Source of the DNA: Ruminiclostridium cellobioparum subsp. termitidis CT1112
GTDB taxonomy: Bacteria; Bacillota; Clostridia; Acetivibrionales; DSM-1351
DNA length: 64,000 bases
NCBI RefSeq assembly: GCF_000350485.1
Contig: NZ_AORV01000021.1
Location: forward strand, 62,001 to 126,000
Reading direction: 5' to 3'
Position 1 is the first letter of the stretch. Each line of letters opens with the position of its first letter. Below are positions 35,345 through 43,840 of this stretch, piece after piece. The notes under the pieces are model-generated. The model had not been told where the DNA came from. It saw nothing but the letters and a program-made list of their open reading frames with translations, and did no database searches. A program made the position numbers and the translations under genes.

Positions 35345-36673
35345 TTAAAAGGTATTGTATTCTACACCGGTGCTGTCTATATAGGCCAGTATCAGCGGCT
35401 TTTTCTCAGGCTGGGCATCACTTAGGCCTATGGCCTGCTTCAATAAGCTGCAGGCCTGGGGGATTTTTTCCTCCCTGTTTGTATAAAGGGTAGCTATAAC
35501 CTCTCCCTTTTCAACTCTGTCGCCCGTCTTCTTATTAAAATATATACCGGCCGCATAATCGATTGTACTTTCCTTGGTTTCCCTGCCCGCTCCAAGCTCC
35601 AGAGATGCTACACCGACGGTGTCTGTTTTCATGGTGCTGATATATCCGGCTGTATCGGCCTTATACTCAAACACATGCTTGACCTGCGGAAACAGGCTGT
35701 AGTCGTCTATGACTTCTTTTCTTCCACCCTGTCTGGCTATCAATTCTTCAAACTTATTTATTGCCTTTCCGCTTTCCACTGCTTCGCGGACCAGCTCCCG
35801 GCAGTGTTCAAAGCTGCCTTTTCCGCTCAGCTCCAGCATTCGTGCCGCCAGCTCAAAGGATACTTCCGCCAGATCCTGCGGGCCTCTGTTCTTAAGAGTT
35901 TCCACCGCCTCAATTATCTCCAGTGAATTGCCGACTGCTTTTCCAAGCGGTATATCCATTTCAGTAACAACAGCAACTGTATGCCGTCCTGTGTTCTCAC
36001 CAATTTTTACCATGGCCTGAGCCAGCTTCACAGAGTCCTCAAGAGTTTTCATAAACGCACCGCTGCCCGTCTTGACATCCAATACAATCCTGTCGGCACC
36101 CGATGCCAGCTTCTTACTCATGATGCTGCTGGCAATCAAAGATATGTTGTTTACTGTTGCGGTCACATCCCGCAGGGCATAAATTTTTTTATCGGCAGGG
36201 GCTAAGTTTCCTGTCTGACCTGCAATTGCAATACCTATATCCTTTACATTTTGAATAAAAGTCTCTCTGGAAATGCTGGTATTGAATCCGGGGATTGCTT
36301 CCAGCTTGTCAATTGTACCGCCTGTATGGCCAAGTCCCCTCCCTGACATTTTTGCAACAGGTATGCCGCAGGCAGCAACAATGGGGCCCAGTATCAGGGT
36401 TGTCTTGTCTCCGACCCCTCCTGTACTGTGCTTATCCACCTTTATCCCCGGGATTTCCGACAGGTCTATCATATCTCCCGAATGGGCCATAGCGTCTGTC
36501 AGCTGGGCTGTCTCCCGTTCATTCATACCTTTTAAAAAAATTGCCATTAAAAATGCCGCTGCCTGGTAATCCGGAATTTTGTTATTGCAGTATTCGGAAA
36601 TAAAAAAATTTATTTCTTCCTGTGACAGTTCAAAGCCATCCCGTTTTTTCTCAATTATGTCATACATTCTCAT
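35345..36673 (-). CDS. pdp: Pyrimidine-nucleoside phosphorylase
   Basis: This enzyme splits thymidine, deoxyuridine and uridine with phosphate, for pyrimidine salvage. The 442-residue protein has the family signature KMSGRGLGHTGGTIDKLEAIPG (about 105-125) and the phosphate-binding KHSTGGVGDKTTL, and a C-terminal domain that closes over the site. The start at 36673 has GGAGGG 8 nt upstream; the frame extends 36 codons earlier without support. Position upstream of dacF is common in clostridia. Confidence 0.92.
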   Translation of the reverse strand: MRMYDIIEKKRDGFELSQEEINFFISEYCNNKIPDYQAAAFLMAIFLKGMNERETAQLTDAMAHSGDMIDLSEIPGIKVDKHSTGGVGDKTTLILGPIVAACGIPVAKMSGRGLGHTGGTIDKLEAIPGFNTSISRETFIQNVKDIGIAIAGQTGNLAPADKKIYALRDVTATVNNISLIASSIMSKKLASGADRIVLDVKTGSGAFMKTLEDSVKLAQAMVKIGENTGRHTVAVVTEMDIPLGKAVGNSLEIIEAVETLKNRGPQDLAEVSFELAARMLELSGKGSFEHCRELVREAVESGKAINKFEELIARQGGRKEVIDDYSLFPQVKHVFEYKADTAGYISTMKTDTVGVASLELGAGRETKESTIDYAAGIYFNKKTGDRVEKGEVIATLYTNREEKIPQACSLLKQAIGLSDAQPEKKPLILAYIDSTGVEYNTF

Positions 36674-36960
36674 AATTAAATCCCTCCGAATCCCCGGAAA
36701 AAGTAAGAAGTACATTTCTCCCATGGTTAAATTATAATATTTCCAACAAGTGAAGCAATTATTAAAAAGGCAAGCCGGCATGTTTCAAAGCAGCCACAGG
36801 GCATATTCACCACTCAAAAATGTATTGTACATTGTTAATAGAGGGCATGATGACTTATATGATACTTCCACTTTATACCTCTGTCAATTGTTATATTTAT
36901 TTCTATAAGGATTTTTCATCGGACCATTATTAAAAGTTAAAATTCCCATACACTAAAAGA

Positions 36961-36999
36961 AGCCGCGCGGGTTATTTTTCAATAACTATTGCGGCGGCT
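36961..36999 (-). terminator. Probable terminator of xerD
   Basis: A stem with AGCCGC/GCGGCT at the base and GTTATT/AATAAC within, followed by TCTTTT on the minus strand, lies about 20 nt past the xerD stop. Confidence 0.6.
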
Positions 37000-37017
37000 C
37001 TCCGGTTAAGTTTAAAT

Positions 37018-37902
37018 TCATGCTCTGGGATGAGTCTTTTTGTAAATCTCCTTGATTTTGTTTTTTGCTATCTGGGCATAAATCTGTGTTGAGGATATAT
37101 CCGAGTGACCCAGCATCTCTTGAATGGACCTGAGATCAGCCCCATTCTCCAAAAGGTGTGCGGCAAAGGAGTGTCTTAAAGTATGCGGAGTGATGTCTTT
37201 ATTTATGTTTGCCTGATTTTTATAATGCTTGATTATCTTCCAGAAACCCTGCCTTGTTAATCTCTTACCATTTACATTTACAAACAGAGCTTCTTCATTT
37301 GCATCCTGAATGAGGAAATTCCTGGATTTCAGGAGATACTCATTAACTGCTGCTACTGAAATGGAACCTATGGGTATACTTCTTTCCCTCGTTCCTTTAT
37401 TGCATTTTATAAATCCAAGATCCAGATTTATATCTATCAGGTTAAGTGAAATGAGTTCAGAAACTCTTATGCCTGTTGCATAAAGCAATTCCAGCATGGC
37501 CTTATCCCTGATACCTTTTAAATCAAGGCATTTGGGCTGATCAAGCAATAATTCCACTTCCTGGGTAGACAGTATCTGGGGCAGCTTCTTTTCGACCTTC
37601 GGAGATTCAAGCTCAGAAGTTGGATCAATATCTATTATTTTGTTCTTATGCAAAAATTGATAAAAAGACCGTATTGAAGCCAGATTTCTTGAAATAGTTG
37701 AGGTTGCCCTTCCTTTCTTTTGAAGATGCAGAAGATATGCTATTACTGTCGTTTTATTCGTTGCAGAAATATTTGCAGCATTTATCTCCCTCAGATATGT
37801 AGTGTACTGCTCAATATCCCTTCTGTAGGACTGAAGGGTGTTTAGAGACAATCTCTTATCTCTTTCAAGAAAATTGATAAAATTTTCAACCTGAACTTCC
37901 AT
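37018..37902 (-). CDS. xerD: Tyrosine recombinase XerD
   Basis: XerD with XerC resolves chromosome dimers at dif. The 294-residue protein has an N-terminal SAM-like core-binding domain (about 5-90) and a catalytic domain with ATGIRVSELISL (Arg), HTLRHSFAAHLLENGADLRSIQEMLGHSD (His-x-x-Arg, His) and the nucleophilic Tyr in TQIYAQI. Length and context (spoIIM-xerD-pdp-dacF) match the chromosomal XerD of spore-formers, not a mobile-element integrase. Confidence 0.92.
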   Translation of the reverse strand: MEVQVENFINFLERDKRLSLNTLQSYRRDIEQYTTYLREINAANISATNKTTVIAYLLHLQKKGRATSTISRNLASIRSFYQFLHKNKIIDIDPTSELESPKVEKKLPQILSTQEVELLLDQPKCLDLKGIRDKAMLELLYATGIRVSELISLNLIDINLDLGFIKCNKGTRERSIPIGSISVAAVNEYLLKSRNFLIQDANEEALFVNVNGKRLTRQGFWKIIKHYKNQANINKDITPHTLRHSFAAHLLENGADLRSIQEMLGHSDISSTQIYAQIAKNKIKEIYKKTHPRA

Positions 37903-38075
37903 TAAAAACGACTCCTTTATTTTTAGTTAAGCACGTGTTTACCACTTTTTAAATCGACTTAATCTTTAACCTATATTCTATAACAAATATTTCTATATTT
38001 AAAGAACATTTTGTATTTTTTATCTATATTTAACATAATTATTCCATATAATTGTGGATATTTCCAATTTTAGTA

Positions 38076-38708
38076 TTAAATTTTAATTAGTTTTAACGCT
38101 CCTGAAGATAAAAATGCCTCAACAAGTGTAGCAATTAAAATAAAAAACGAAAAAAATGCGGCTACAAAACTATATGGCATTATCTTTTGCTTAACTCCCG
38201 TATCCTGAGGTCCGTTTTTTTTGAGCCAGGTTTTAAAAAAGTTACCTGACAGTTTCATACCATTAACACCAAGTGCAAGCAGGCATGGAACCAATATTAT
38301 TTCTTTTGGAACAAAGCAGATGGAAGATATCAGAACACCTTTTGTCCCCAAAACCCCCATTATGATACCCGAGCTGAAACCGGTGCTGAACCCTCTCATG
38401 CCAATTACAACGTAATACATCGGTACTCCGATGACCGTCAGCCCAAGCAGCCAAAATAAACCAACCAGCTTTAAATTATCCAGCAATGATGTCTTAAATA
38501 AGTTTATCTGACTGAAATTGTCATTGTCCAAAAGTTTTAAAAATCCGTTAAAAAATGTGACCATTTCATCCTTTTGCTGAAAATCCAGATCATTTACCGA
38601 GGCTGCTCCCAGAACAATACCAATTATATAAAACAGAAACAAGCTCAAATACATTATTTTATTGTTCTTGATATAGTCCTTGATAACATTGCCCGTATTC
38701 TTTAACAT
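38076..38708 (-). CDS. spoIIM: Stage II sporulation protein M
   Basis: The 210-residue protein has five hydrophobic segments; the family segment FFNGFLKLLDNDNF and the run VGLFWLLGLTVIGVPMYYVVIGMRGFSTGFSSGIIMGVLGTKG are characteristic. SpoIIM works with SpoIID and SpoIIP in peptidoglycan degradation during forespore engulfment. The first ATG (38726) overlaps the ribosome site GGAGG, so 38708 is used. Next to xerD on the same strand. Confidence 0.92.
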   Translation of the reverse strand: MLKNTGNVIKDYIKNNKIMYLSLFLFYIIGIVLGAASVNDLDFQQKDEMVTFFNGFLKLLDNDNFSQINLFKTSLLDNLKLVGLFWLLGLTVIGVPMYYVVIGMRGFSTGFSSGIIMGVLGTKGVLISSICFVPKEIILVPCLLALGVNGMKLSGNFFKTWLKKNGPQDTGVKQKIMPYSFVAAFFSFFILIATLVEAFLSSGALKLIKI

Positions 38709-38793
38709 CGTGTGTTCCTCCGGCATCTTTTATCTTTTTTGATGTAAAAAGTCTTTTACATTAAAATATATGCCGGATAAACATAAGATATTA

Positions 38794-39345
38794 CTATAAC
38801 CGTTTTTCTTCTCTTAATTTTCTTTCAGCCAGCAGTACGCCAATGATGGTTTTAGCATCGGTTATCCTGTGTTCAAGTATCATGTTGACCAGTTCGGAAA
38901 CATGAATTTTCTCAACATCCAAAAACTCATCCTCATCTGTACAGGCTTCACCTTGTGTTAACCCTGTGGCAGTGTACATATGGATGACCTCATTACAAAA
39001 ACCGGGTGTAGTGTGGATGCTGATTAAATGCTCCACCTTCTCAGCTCTTAACCCTGTTTCCTCCATCAGTTCCCTTTCGGCACACACCTTTGGATCTTCT
39101 CCCACAGAATCCAGCTTTCCGGCAGGCAGCTCAAGCGTTGTCAGGTCAAGCGGCTTTCTGAACTGCTTTACCATGTAGAGCTCCCCATTTTCATTAATGG
39201 GTACAACAACTGATGCACCTGGATGCAAAACTATATCCCTGGTAGCTTCCTTCCCATTTGACAGAGTTACTGTAAGATTTTGAACCTTAATAATATTTCC
39301 TTTATAAATATCCTCTGTTTTAATTGTCTTTTCAAAGTATTCCAT
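38794..39345 (-). CDS. NUDIX hydrolase, ADP-ribose pyrophosphatase type
   Basis: The 183-residue protein has a complete Nudix box (GKLDSVGEDPKVCAERELMEETG, about 76-98, with the REx2EE core as RELMEET) and the ADP-ribose pyrophosphatase features VRVQN-like N-terminal strands and LPAGKLD. It probably hydrolyses ADP-ribose or related dinucleotides. GGAGG precedes the start. It lies upstream of spoIIM, a conserved arrangement. Confidence 0.9.
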   Translation of the reverse strand: MEYFEKTIKTEDIYKGNIIKVQNLTVTLSNGKEATRDIVLHPGASVVVPINENGELYMVKQFRKPLDLTTLELPAGKLDSVGEDPKVCAERELMEETGLRAEKVEHLISIHTTPGFCNEVIHMYTATGLTQGEACTDEDEFLDVEKIHVSELVNMILEHRITDAKTIIGVLLAERKLREEKRL

Positions 39346-39416
39346 GTTTTAAACCTCCATCTTTTGATATATCAGCTAGTAACCATTATTTTATTTTGCG
39401 CCCTGTTGTCCGATAT

Positions 39417-39863
39417 TTACTGCCTTACCGCCGCTTTCTTGATTTCATCGGTAGCAAGCTTGTCACACCGGTTGTTCATTTCATTATCTGCATGCCCTTT
39501 TACCTTTATCCAATTTATTTTGTGATAATCGGATAAACGTATAAGTTCTTTCCAGAGCTCAATATTTTTTACTTCTTCATTTTTATTCCGCTTCCAGCCT
39601 GTTTTAATCCATTTGTCAATCCAGCCCTGTGTAAAGGCATTTATCAGATAAGCGCTGTCGCTGTATAAATTAACACTGCAAGGTTCCTTTAGCCTTTTCA
39701 GCGCCTCGAGAGCGGCTGTCAGCTCCATCTTGTTGTTTGTTGTCGATTCTTCATAACCTGACATCTCTATTTTATGTTCTCCATATATCAGCACCGCACC
39801 CCAGCCACCTGCGCCCGGATTACCTGAGCATGCTCCATCTGTGTATATTTCGACCTGCTTCAT
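39417..39863 (-). CDS. rnhA: Ribonuclease HI
   Basis: RNase HI cuts RNA in RNA-DNA hybrids. The 148-residue protein has the catalytic acids in IYTDGACSGNPG (Asp), NKMELTAALEAL (Glu), LYSDSAYLI (Asp) and DNEMNNRCDKLA (Asp), with the KVKGHADN loop. The open frame extends 59 codons upstream through an interspersed repeat, but GGAGG-TTAAT-ATG fixes the start at 39863. That ribosome site belongs to the repeat, as for the hutP-like gene and oppD. Confidence 0.95.
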   Translation of the reverse strand: MKQVEIYTDGACSGNPGAGGWGAVLIYGEHKIEMSGYEESTTNNKMELTAALEALKRLKEPCSVNLYSDSAYLINAFTQGWIDKWIKTGWKRNKNEEVKNIELWKELIRLSDYHKINWIKVKGHADNEMNNRCDKLATDEIKKAAVRQ

Positions 39864-40075
39864 ATTAACCTCCATGAGCCACATTTGTGGCCACAAAATG
39901 TAATGAAAACTTATATCCTTTATCGCAATGTGGCGAATAAAGGAGGTTAATTGGCCATGTGCGCTTTCAAAGTATTGCGAAATACTTTGAATATTTCGCA
40001 CGGCCATAAATTCACAGGTTAGTTTGGAAGACGAACGCAAGTGAAGTCTTTCAAGCTAACCTCCATGAGCCGGAT
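39864..40075. repeat. Interspersed structured repeat, copy B
   Basis: It starts with the ATTAACCTCCATGAGCC module (ribosome site of rnhA on the minus strand), then TTTATCGCAATGTGGCGAATAAAGGAGGT-type hairpin sequence, then the nested hairpin (GGCC..GTGCG outer arm; TTCAAAGTATT inner arm) shared with copy A. A second GCTAACCTCCATGAGCC at 40055-40071 forms a direct repeat with the left end, so the hairpin unit looks framed by two copies of the short module. Confidence 0.75.
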
Positions 40076-40189
40076 AAGGCGTATGCATAAATTTACCTTT
40101 TACAAAACAATTCTATTATAACGTATTATTGGCAATAACCCAAACAGTTATTTTATTATTTGCCGAATAAATAATGCATCCTTTCTGCA

Positions 40190-40225
40190 ACACAGGGCAC
40201 AAGTATTGAAACTTGTGCCCTGTGT
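40190..40225. other. Perfect 15-bp inverted repeat
   Basis: ACACAGGGCACAAGT and its exact complement are separated by 6 nt. No T run follows on either strand, and no gene ends nearby. Role unknown; possibly a terminator-like hairpin left from a lost gene. Confidence 0.6.
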
Positions 40226-40296
40226 ATTGTCCTGAATTAATTTAACTTGTTATACTAATTGAAATTGTGTTTTCCTTTATAGATAGATTTATTGAA

Positions 40297-40544
40297 ATCA
40301 ACTGGTAACGCGAGGACAACTTCATGAAATAGGATACACGGTTAAAAACAATTGCGATAAATTGCCGACGAAGGTAAAGCAGTTTTGACGGCAAAGCAAC
40401 AGGACGCTGCTTTGAGCTTCAAATCGAGACAGGATGTCGAGTTTGAGCGACGGCAAAATCGCTTTACAATGAGGCGATACAATTTTCGTAATTGTTTTTG
40501 GTGCGTCCTATTTCATGAAGTTAGTACGGAAGTTACCAGTTGAT
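40297..40544. repeat. Foldback interspersed repeat, copy 2 (about 248 bp)
   Basis: The ends are perfect 13-bp inverted repeats (ATCAACTGGTAAC and GTTACCAGTTGAT). Inner arms TTCATGAAATAGGA/TCCTATTTCATGAA extend the foldback better than in copy 1 (18629-18870), and the interior hairpins are shared. It sits in the 40076-40654 gap with the hairpin at 40190; the rest of that gap shows nothing recognisable. Confidence 0.85.
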
Positions 40545-40654
40545 ACCGGTACTTCCATACTAGCTATCGCAATTTTTTTAACCGTGGGTGAACACGATAA
40601 TATGTAATCATTGTTTTTAAGCTGTTCTGTATAACACGTTAATTATTTCATTGC

Positions 40655-42250
40655 TTAGATATTAACTCCTATTTGCAGAAGCATCATTGCATATACAGAG
40701 GTAACAAAGGTCAAAATCAGTGCAAAAACAAATGCAATTCTTATTACCTTGTTCTCTTCTCCCAGCTTGTCAATGGAGGCCGCCGCGTTCTGAAGTTTGG
40801 CAGGTGATATTACACTTGCGAGTCCTCCTCCGAATGCAAGGGCTGCAGTGGCGATAATAAGTCCGTTTAAACCCATATTCAGATTCTTTGCTGTCTCCAT
40901 AGTGTAGTTTGCAAACATTGCGATTGTCGATGCCTCACTGCCCGTAATAAAACCTCCGAACAGTCCGATAAACCCTGTTATAAACCCGTAGGCACCGCTG
41001 AAGGCATTGGCCGAAACATCCGCAAGCACTTTTATCATACTTGCCGACTGATATTTCATTGTCTCCATACTCCAATTTGAATAGTTCATGATTTCTCCGA
41101 TGGCAAAGAATATTGCCGCAGAGAAAACAGGTCTGGGTGCTCTTTTCCACCATACTTTGAAAGACTCTTTAACCTGTGAGGCCTTTGGTCTGATAAAGAG
41201 CATGGATATAACAACTGCCACCGCGATCCAGGTATAGGCGTTCCATACCGCCCTTGTGACAATTCCCTTGCCGTCCACGGCAATACCGTCTATCGGCAGT
41301 TTCAGGTTATATAAAAAGTCATATGCCGGCTTTGGAAGATTCAGTGCAAGAATAAGGCCGATCAATATAATCCACGGACTCAGTGCCTTCCAAAGCGGAT
41401 ATTGTTTTTCATAAGCCTTCTCTTCTTCTGTAAGATTGCTTCTGTCAATAATATTTTTTCCTGTAACCTTTAAATAGAGTGCCATTACAACGATTACTGC
41501 CAGACCGCAAAGAACACCGGTAAGGGTTACAAGATTGTCAACTTTGTTTGTAAAATAAGCTACCACCGCAATTACTCCGCCTGTGACTATGCAGGGCAGG
41601 AAACCCTTCTTGATTCCGTTCCATTTGTCAACGATGTAGAGCATGCAGAAACCGATCAGTGTTGAAACGACAGGCAGGAACATGTAGAAAATACTGCCGG
41701 CCTGGGAAGGCGTTATCTCATTGCCGGGGCCTAAAAACCTGTTGGCAAAATCTACGAAGGCCACCACCGGTGCACCCAGCAGAGCATATGTACAGAGAGC
41801 GTCATAACCGATTGAAGGAAGTGCTATTGCAACATAGGTAGAGTATCCCATTGCAATGAGTATGGGCGGCAAAAGTGAAACAGGAGTGGCACCGACCGCA
41901 ACCATAAGCGTTCCGAATCCAATATTTATCATCATGATCTGAACTGCTTTATTATGGCTTGAGATGGTTTTAATAAAAATAATTATTCTCTTCAGCGCAC
42001 CCGTTTTTTCCATATAAGCCATCATAAAAAGTGATGTCAAAACTATCAGTGAAACGGGGAACGATCTGATAATACCGGAAATTGTCGATCTCAATATTAC
42101 TTCCAAAGAGGTGTTGAAAAACAGAAATGCTACTGCCGAAACACACAGCCAGCCGACAATACCGCTGATATCAGCCGACTTTTTAAAAATGACAAGCATA
42201 CAGACTATTACCAAAATCGGCAATAGCGTTAATAAAAATGACCCTACCAT
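40655..42250 (-). CDS. L-lactate permease family transporter
   Basis: The 531-residue protein has about 12-14 membrane segments and the LctP/LldP/GlcA pattern, notably the paired GAYGFITGFIGLFGGFITGSEASTIAMFANY region near the end and SPAKLQNAAASIDKLGEE close to the C-terminus. Family members carry L-lactate or glycolate with protons or sodium. No lactate dehydrogenase or regulator is adjacent, so the substrate is a family inference. GGAGG lies 9 nt before the start; it is a single gene. Confidence 0.85.
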   Translation of the reverse strand: MVGSFLLTLLPILVIVCMLVIFKKSADISGIVGWLCVSAVAFLFFNTSLEVILRSTISGIIRSFPVSLIVLTSLFMMAYMEKTGALKRIIIFIKTISSHNKAVQIMMINIGFGTLMVAVGATPVSLLPPILIAMGYSTYVAIALPSIGYDALCTYALLGAPVVAFVDFANRFLGPGNEITPSQAGSIFYMFLPVVSTLIGFCMLYIVDKWNGIKKGFLPCIVTGGVIAVVAYFTNKVDNLVTLTGVLCGLAVIVVMALYLKVTGKNIIDRSNLTEEEKAYEKQYPLWKALSPWIILIGLILALNLPKPAYDFLYNLKLPIDGIAVDGKGIVTRAVWNAYTWIAVAVVISMLFIRPKASQVKESFKVWWKRAPRPVFSAAIFFAIGEIMNYSNWSMETMKYQSASMIKVLADVSANAFSGAYGFITGFIGLFGGFITGSEASTIAMFANYTMETAKNLNMGLNGLIIATAALAFGGGLASVISPAKLQNAAASIDKLGEENKVIRIAFVFALILTFVTSVYAMMLLQIGVNI

Positions 42251-42368
42251 TCTATCCGTCCTCCATAAGATTAAATTAGATAAACCGTCCTACTGTAAAT
42301 CAATGCTGTCGAATTATGATTGATTTACAAATATTCTACAGAAAATATTTTATTACATATTTACATAA

Positions 42369-42405
42369 AAATAAAGTGTAATTTAATATGCATTACACTT
42401 TATTT
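42369..42405 (-). terminator. Terminator of the 42494-43462 gene
   Basis: 14-bp arms AAATAAAGTGTAAT and complement with a 9-nt loop lie about 90 nt past the stop and are flanked by A/T runs. Confidence 0.65.
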
Positions 42406-42493
42406 AAAAAAATTACTTTATTTAATTATAATAACAACTTTGCCCTATATACATTAAGCCATTGCCCTTATAGACTTGATTTCCGGGCTCTTT

Positions 42494-43462
42494 CTATTGC
42501 AACTGATAATATTGCTTGAACAGCTCATAATATCTGTAAGTTTCAACAGCGTAGGTTTCCTTTGTTTTTATTGGGCCGATATCAACCGATATTTTTGAAA
42601 GATTATAATTTTCAAGTATGGTCTTCAGCTGTTCCTCATCCAGCTTATTAAGGTCTATTTCAGGATCTCCCGTTAATTTAATGGCTCTGGCTTTCAACTG
42701 TACGGCACAGAAATAAACCGCATGCTTGGGATTCTGCAGCATTGTTTTTATCTGTTCATCGGATTCACTTGTTATCAGTGATTTTTCACCGTGTACAATT
42801 TGCTCATTGTATCTTACATTTTCAATGCCTATCTGGCATATCCCCATGGACTTTCCTCCAATAACAGGCAGTCCGTCAAGCAGATCCTCCTGACCCAAAA
42901 ACATCATTTCCCTGAATAAAACTGATGCCAGCAGCGCTTTGGGCACCTTCTGCGCGGCTGATATCCTGCTGATGGAATTATCCAGCTCCTTCAGGGCATT
43001 CATCGTATAATCAAAACTGAAAACATAATAGAGCTCAAAATTTTTATCCCTGTAAGAATCTTGATTTATCTGGTTTTCCAGTTCCCCATACAGGGAATTG
43101 ATTTTAGACAGATTCTGCAGCAGTTCGGATATGGATTTATTTGAACCGTTTTTTTCACTTTGCTCCAGCAGCATATAATTCTGATAATTGTTTGCATTTA
43201 CAATTTTTTGCCCCAGGACACTGCTGTAGTTTCCCAGAATATTATCGCCGGCAGATTTATCACTATATTCCGAATATTTGTCACCTGACTGATTGCTCTG
43301 GCCATATACATATTTCATTTCTTTTTCTTTTAAATTTTCAACTTGCCTGTTTATGTATCCGGTTATATTAAAAGTATTATTCGCAGAGTAAAGCAGCGTG
43401 CTGCACATCATTAATGTAATTAAAGAAAAAGTTGCTTTTTTCCTTAATTTCAAGATATTCAT
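42494..43462 (-). CDS. Exported protein of unknown function, possibly lysozyme-like
   Basis: I do not recognise the family. The 322-residue protein has a basic N-terminus and one hydrophobic segment (about 10-27, signal or anchor), an Asn/Ser/Lys-rich middle (about 55-150), and a C-terminal domain (about 160-322). Within that domain KALLASVLFREMMF then SMGICQIGIENVR resemble the catalytic Glu helix and the S-x-G-x-x-QI motif of lytic transglycosylases, so a peptidoglycan role is possible but unproven. GGGGG precedes the start. It is a single gene with its own terminator. Confidence 0.6.
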   Translation of the reverse strand: MNILKLRKKATFSLITLMMCSTLLYSANNTFNITGYINRQVENLKEKEMKYVYGQSNQSGDKYSEYSDKSAGDNILGNYSSVLGQKIVNANNYQNYMLLEQSEKNGSNKSISELLQNLSKINSLYGELENQINQDSYRDKNFELYYVFSFDYTMNALKELDNSISRISAAQKVPKALLASVLFREMMFLGQEDLLDGLPVIGGKSMGICQIGIENVRYNEQIVHGEKSLITSESDEQIKTMLQNPKHAVYFCAVQLKARAIKLTGDPEIDLNKLDEEQLKTILENYNLSKISVDIGPIKTKETYAVETYRYYELFKQYYQLQ

Positions 43463-43747
43463 ATTTAGTCCCCCAAAAGTATTGCAACCCTCAATTTATT
43501 CATTCCGATAAGTTGCTTTTATATTTTCTGTCAATTGCTTATTAGATCTTTTGGTACTTTAACATCCTTATAAGTTATACAAAGTTTCAAAAAAAATGTC
43601 AATTATTCAATTTCTTCAAAATCACTAATATGTATTAAATGCTATTAATTATACGACTATACTTCATGTTTTGTATGAAATGGTGTGATTTCCTTCCATC
43701 TGGTCCATATTCCTCAAATCCTTCATTATCAAGCCTTTGAAAGGCAA
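43463..43747. other. Intergenic region without recognised features
   Basis: AT-rich sequence upstream of the 42494-43462 gene. No open frame, tRNA or repeat was found; it presumably holds that gene's promoter. Confidence 0.5.
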
Positions 43748-43797
43748 AAATATAGACAAAAAGCAACGAGGATTCTCATTGCTTTTTGTCTATATTT
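43748..43797. terminator. Strong terminator of the MBL nuclease gene
   Basis: Perfect 19-bp arms (core TAGACAAAAAGCAA and complement) with a 12-nt loop lie about 45 nt past the gene's stop and include T runs. Confidence 0.8.
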
Positions 43798-43840
43798 AAT
43801 AAACTTTGCAATATCATAAAATAATAAATTTCAATTTTTT

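Noticed and set aside
37018-37902. Tyrosine recombinase as sign of an integrated element
   Set aside because: Motifs, length and the spoIIM-xerD-pdp-dacF context fit chromosomal XerD; no att repeats or phage genes flank it.
39958-40022. Small ORF starting in the GGAGGTTAATTGGCCATG of repeat copy B (+ strand, 21 codons)
   Set aside because: In copy A the corresponding frame stops after six codons, so coding is not conserved; the sequence is explained by the hairpin arms.
39417-40040. Long N-terminal extension of RNase HI (207 residues)
   Set aside because: The extra 59 codons are translated repeat sequence; the ribosome site and family N-terminus both point to 39863.
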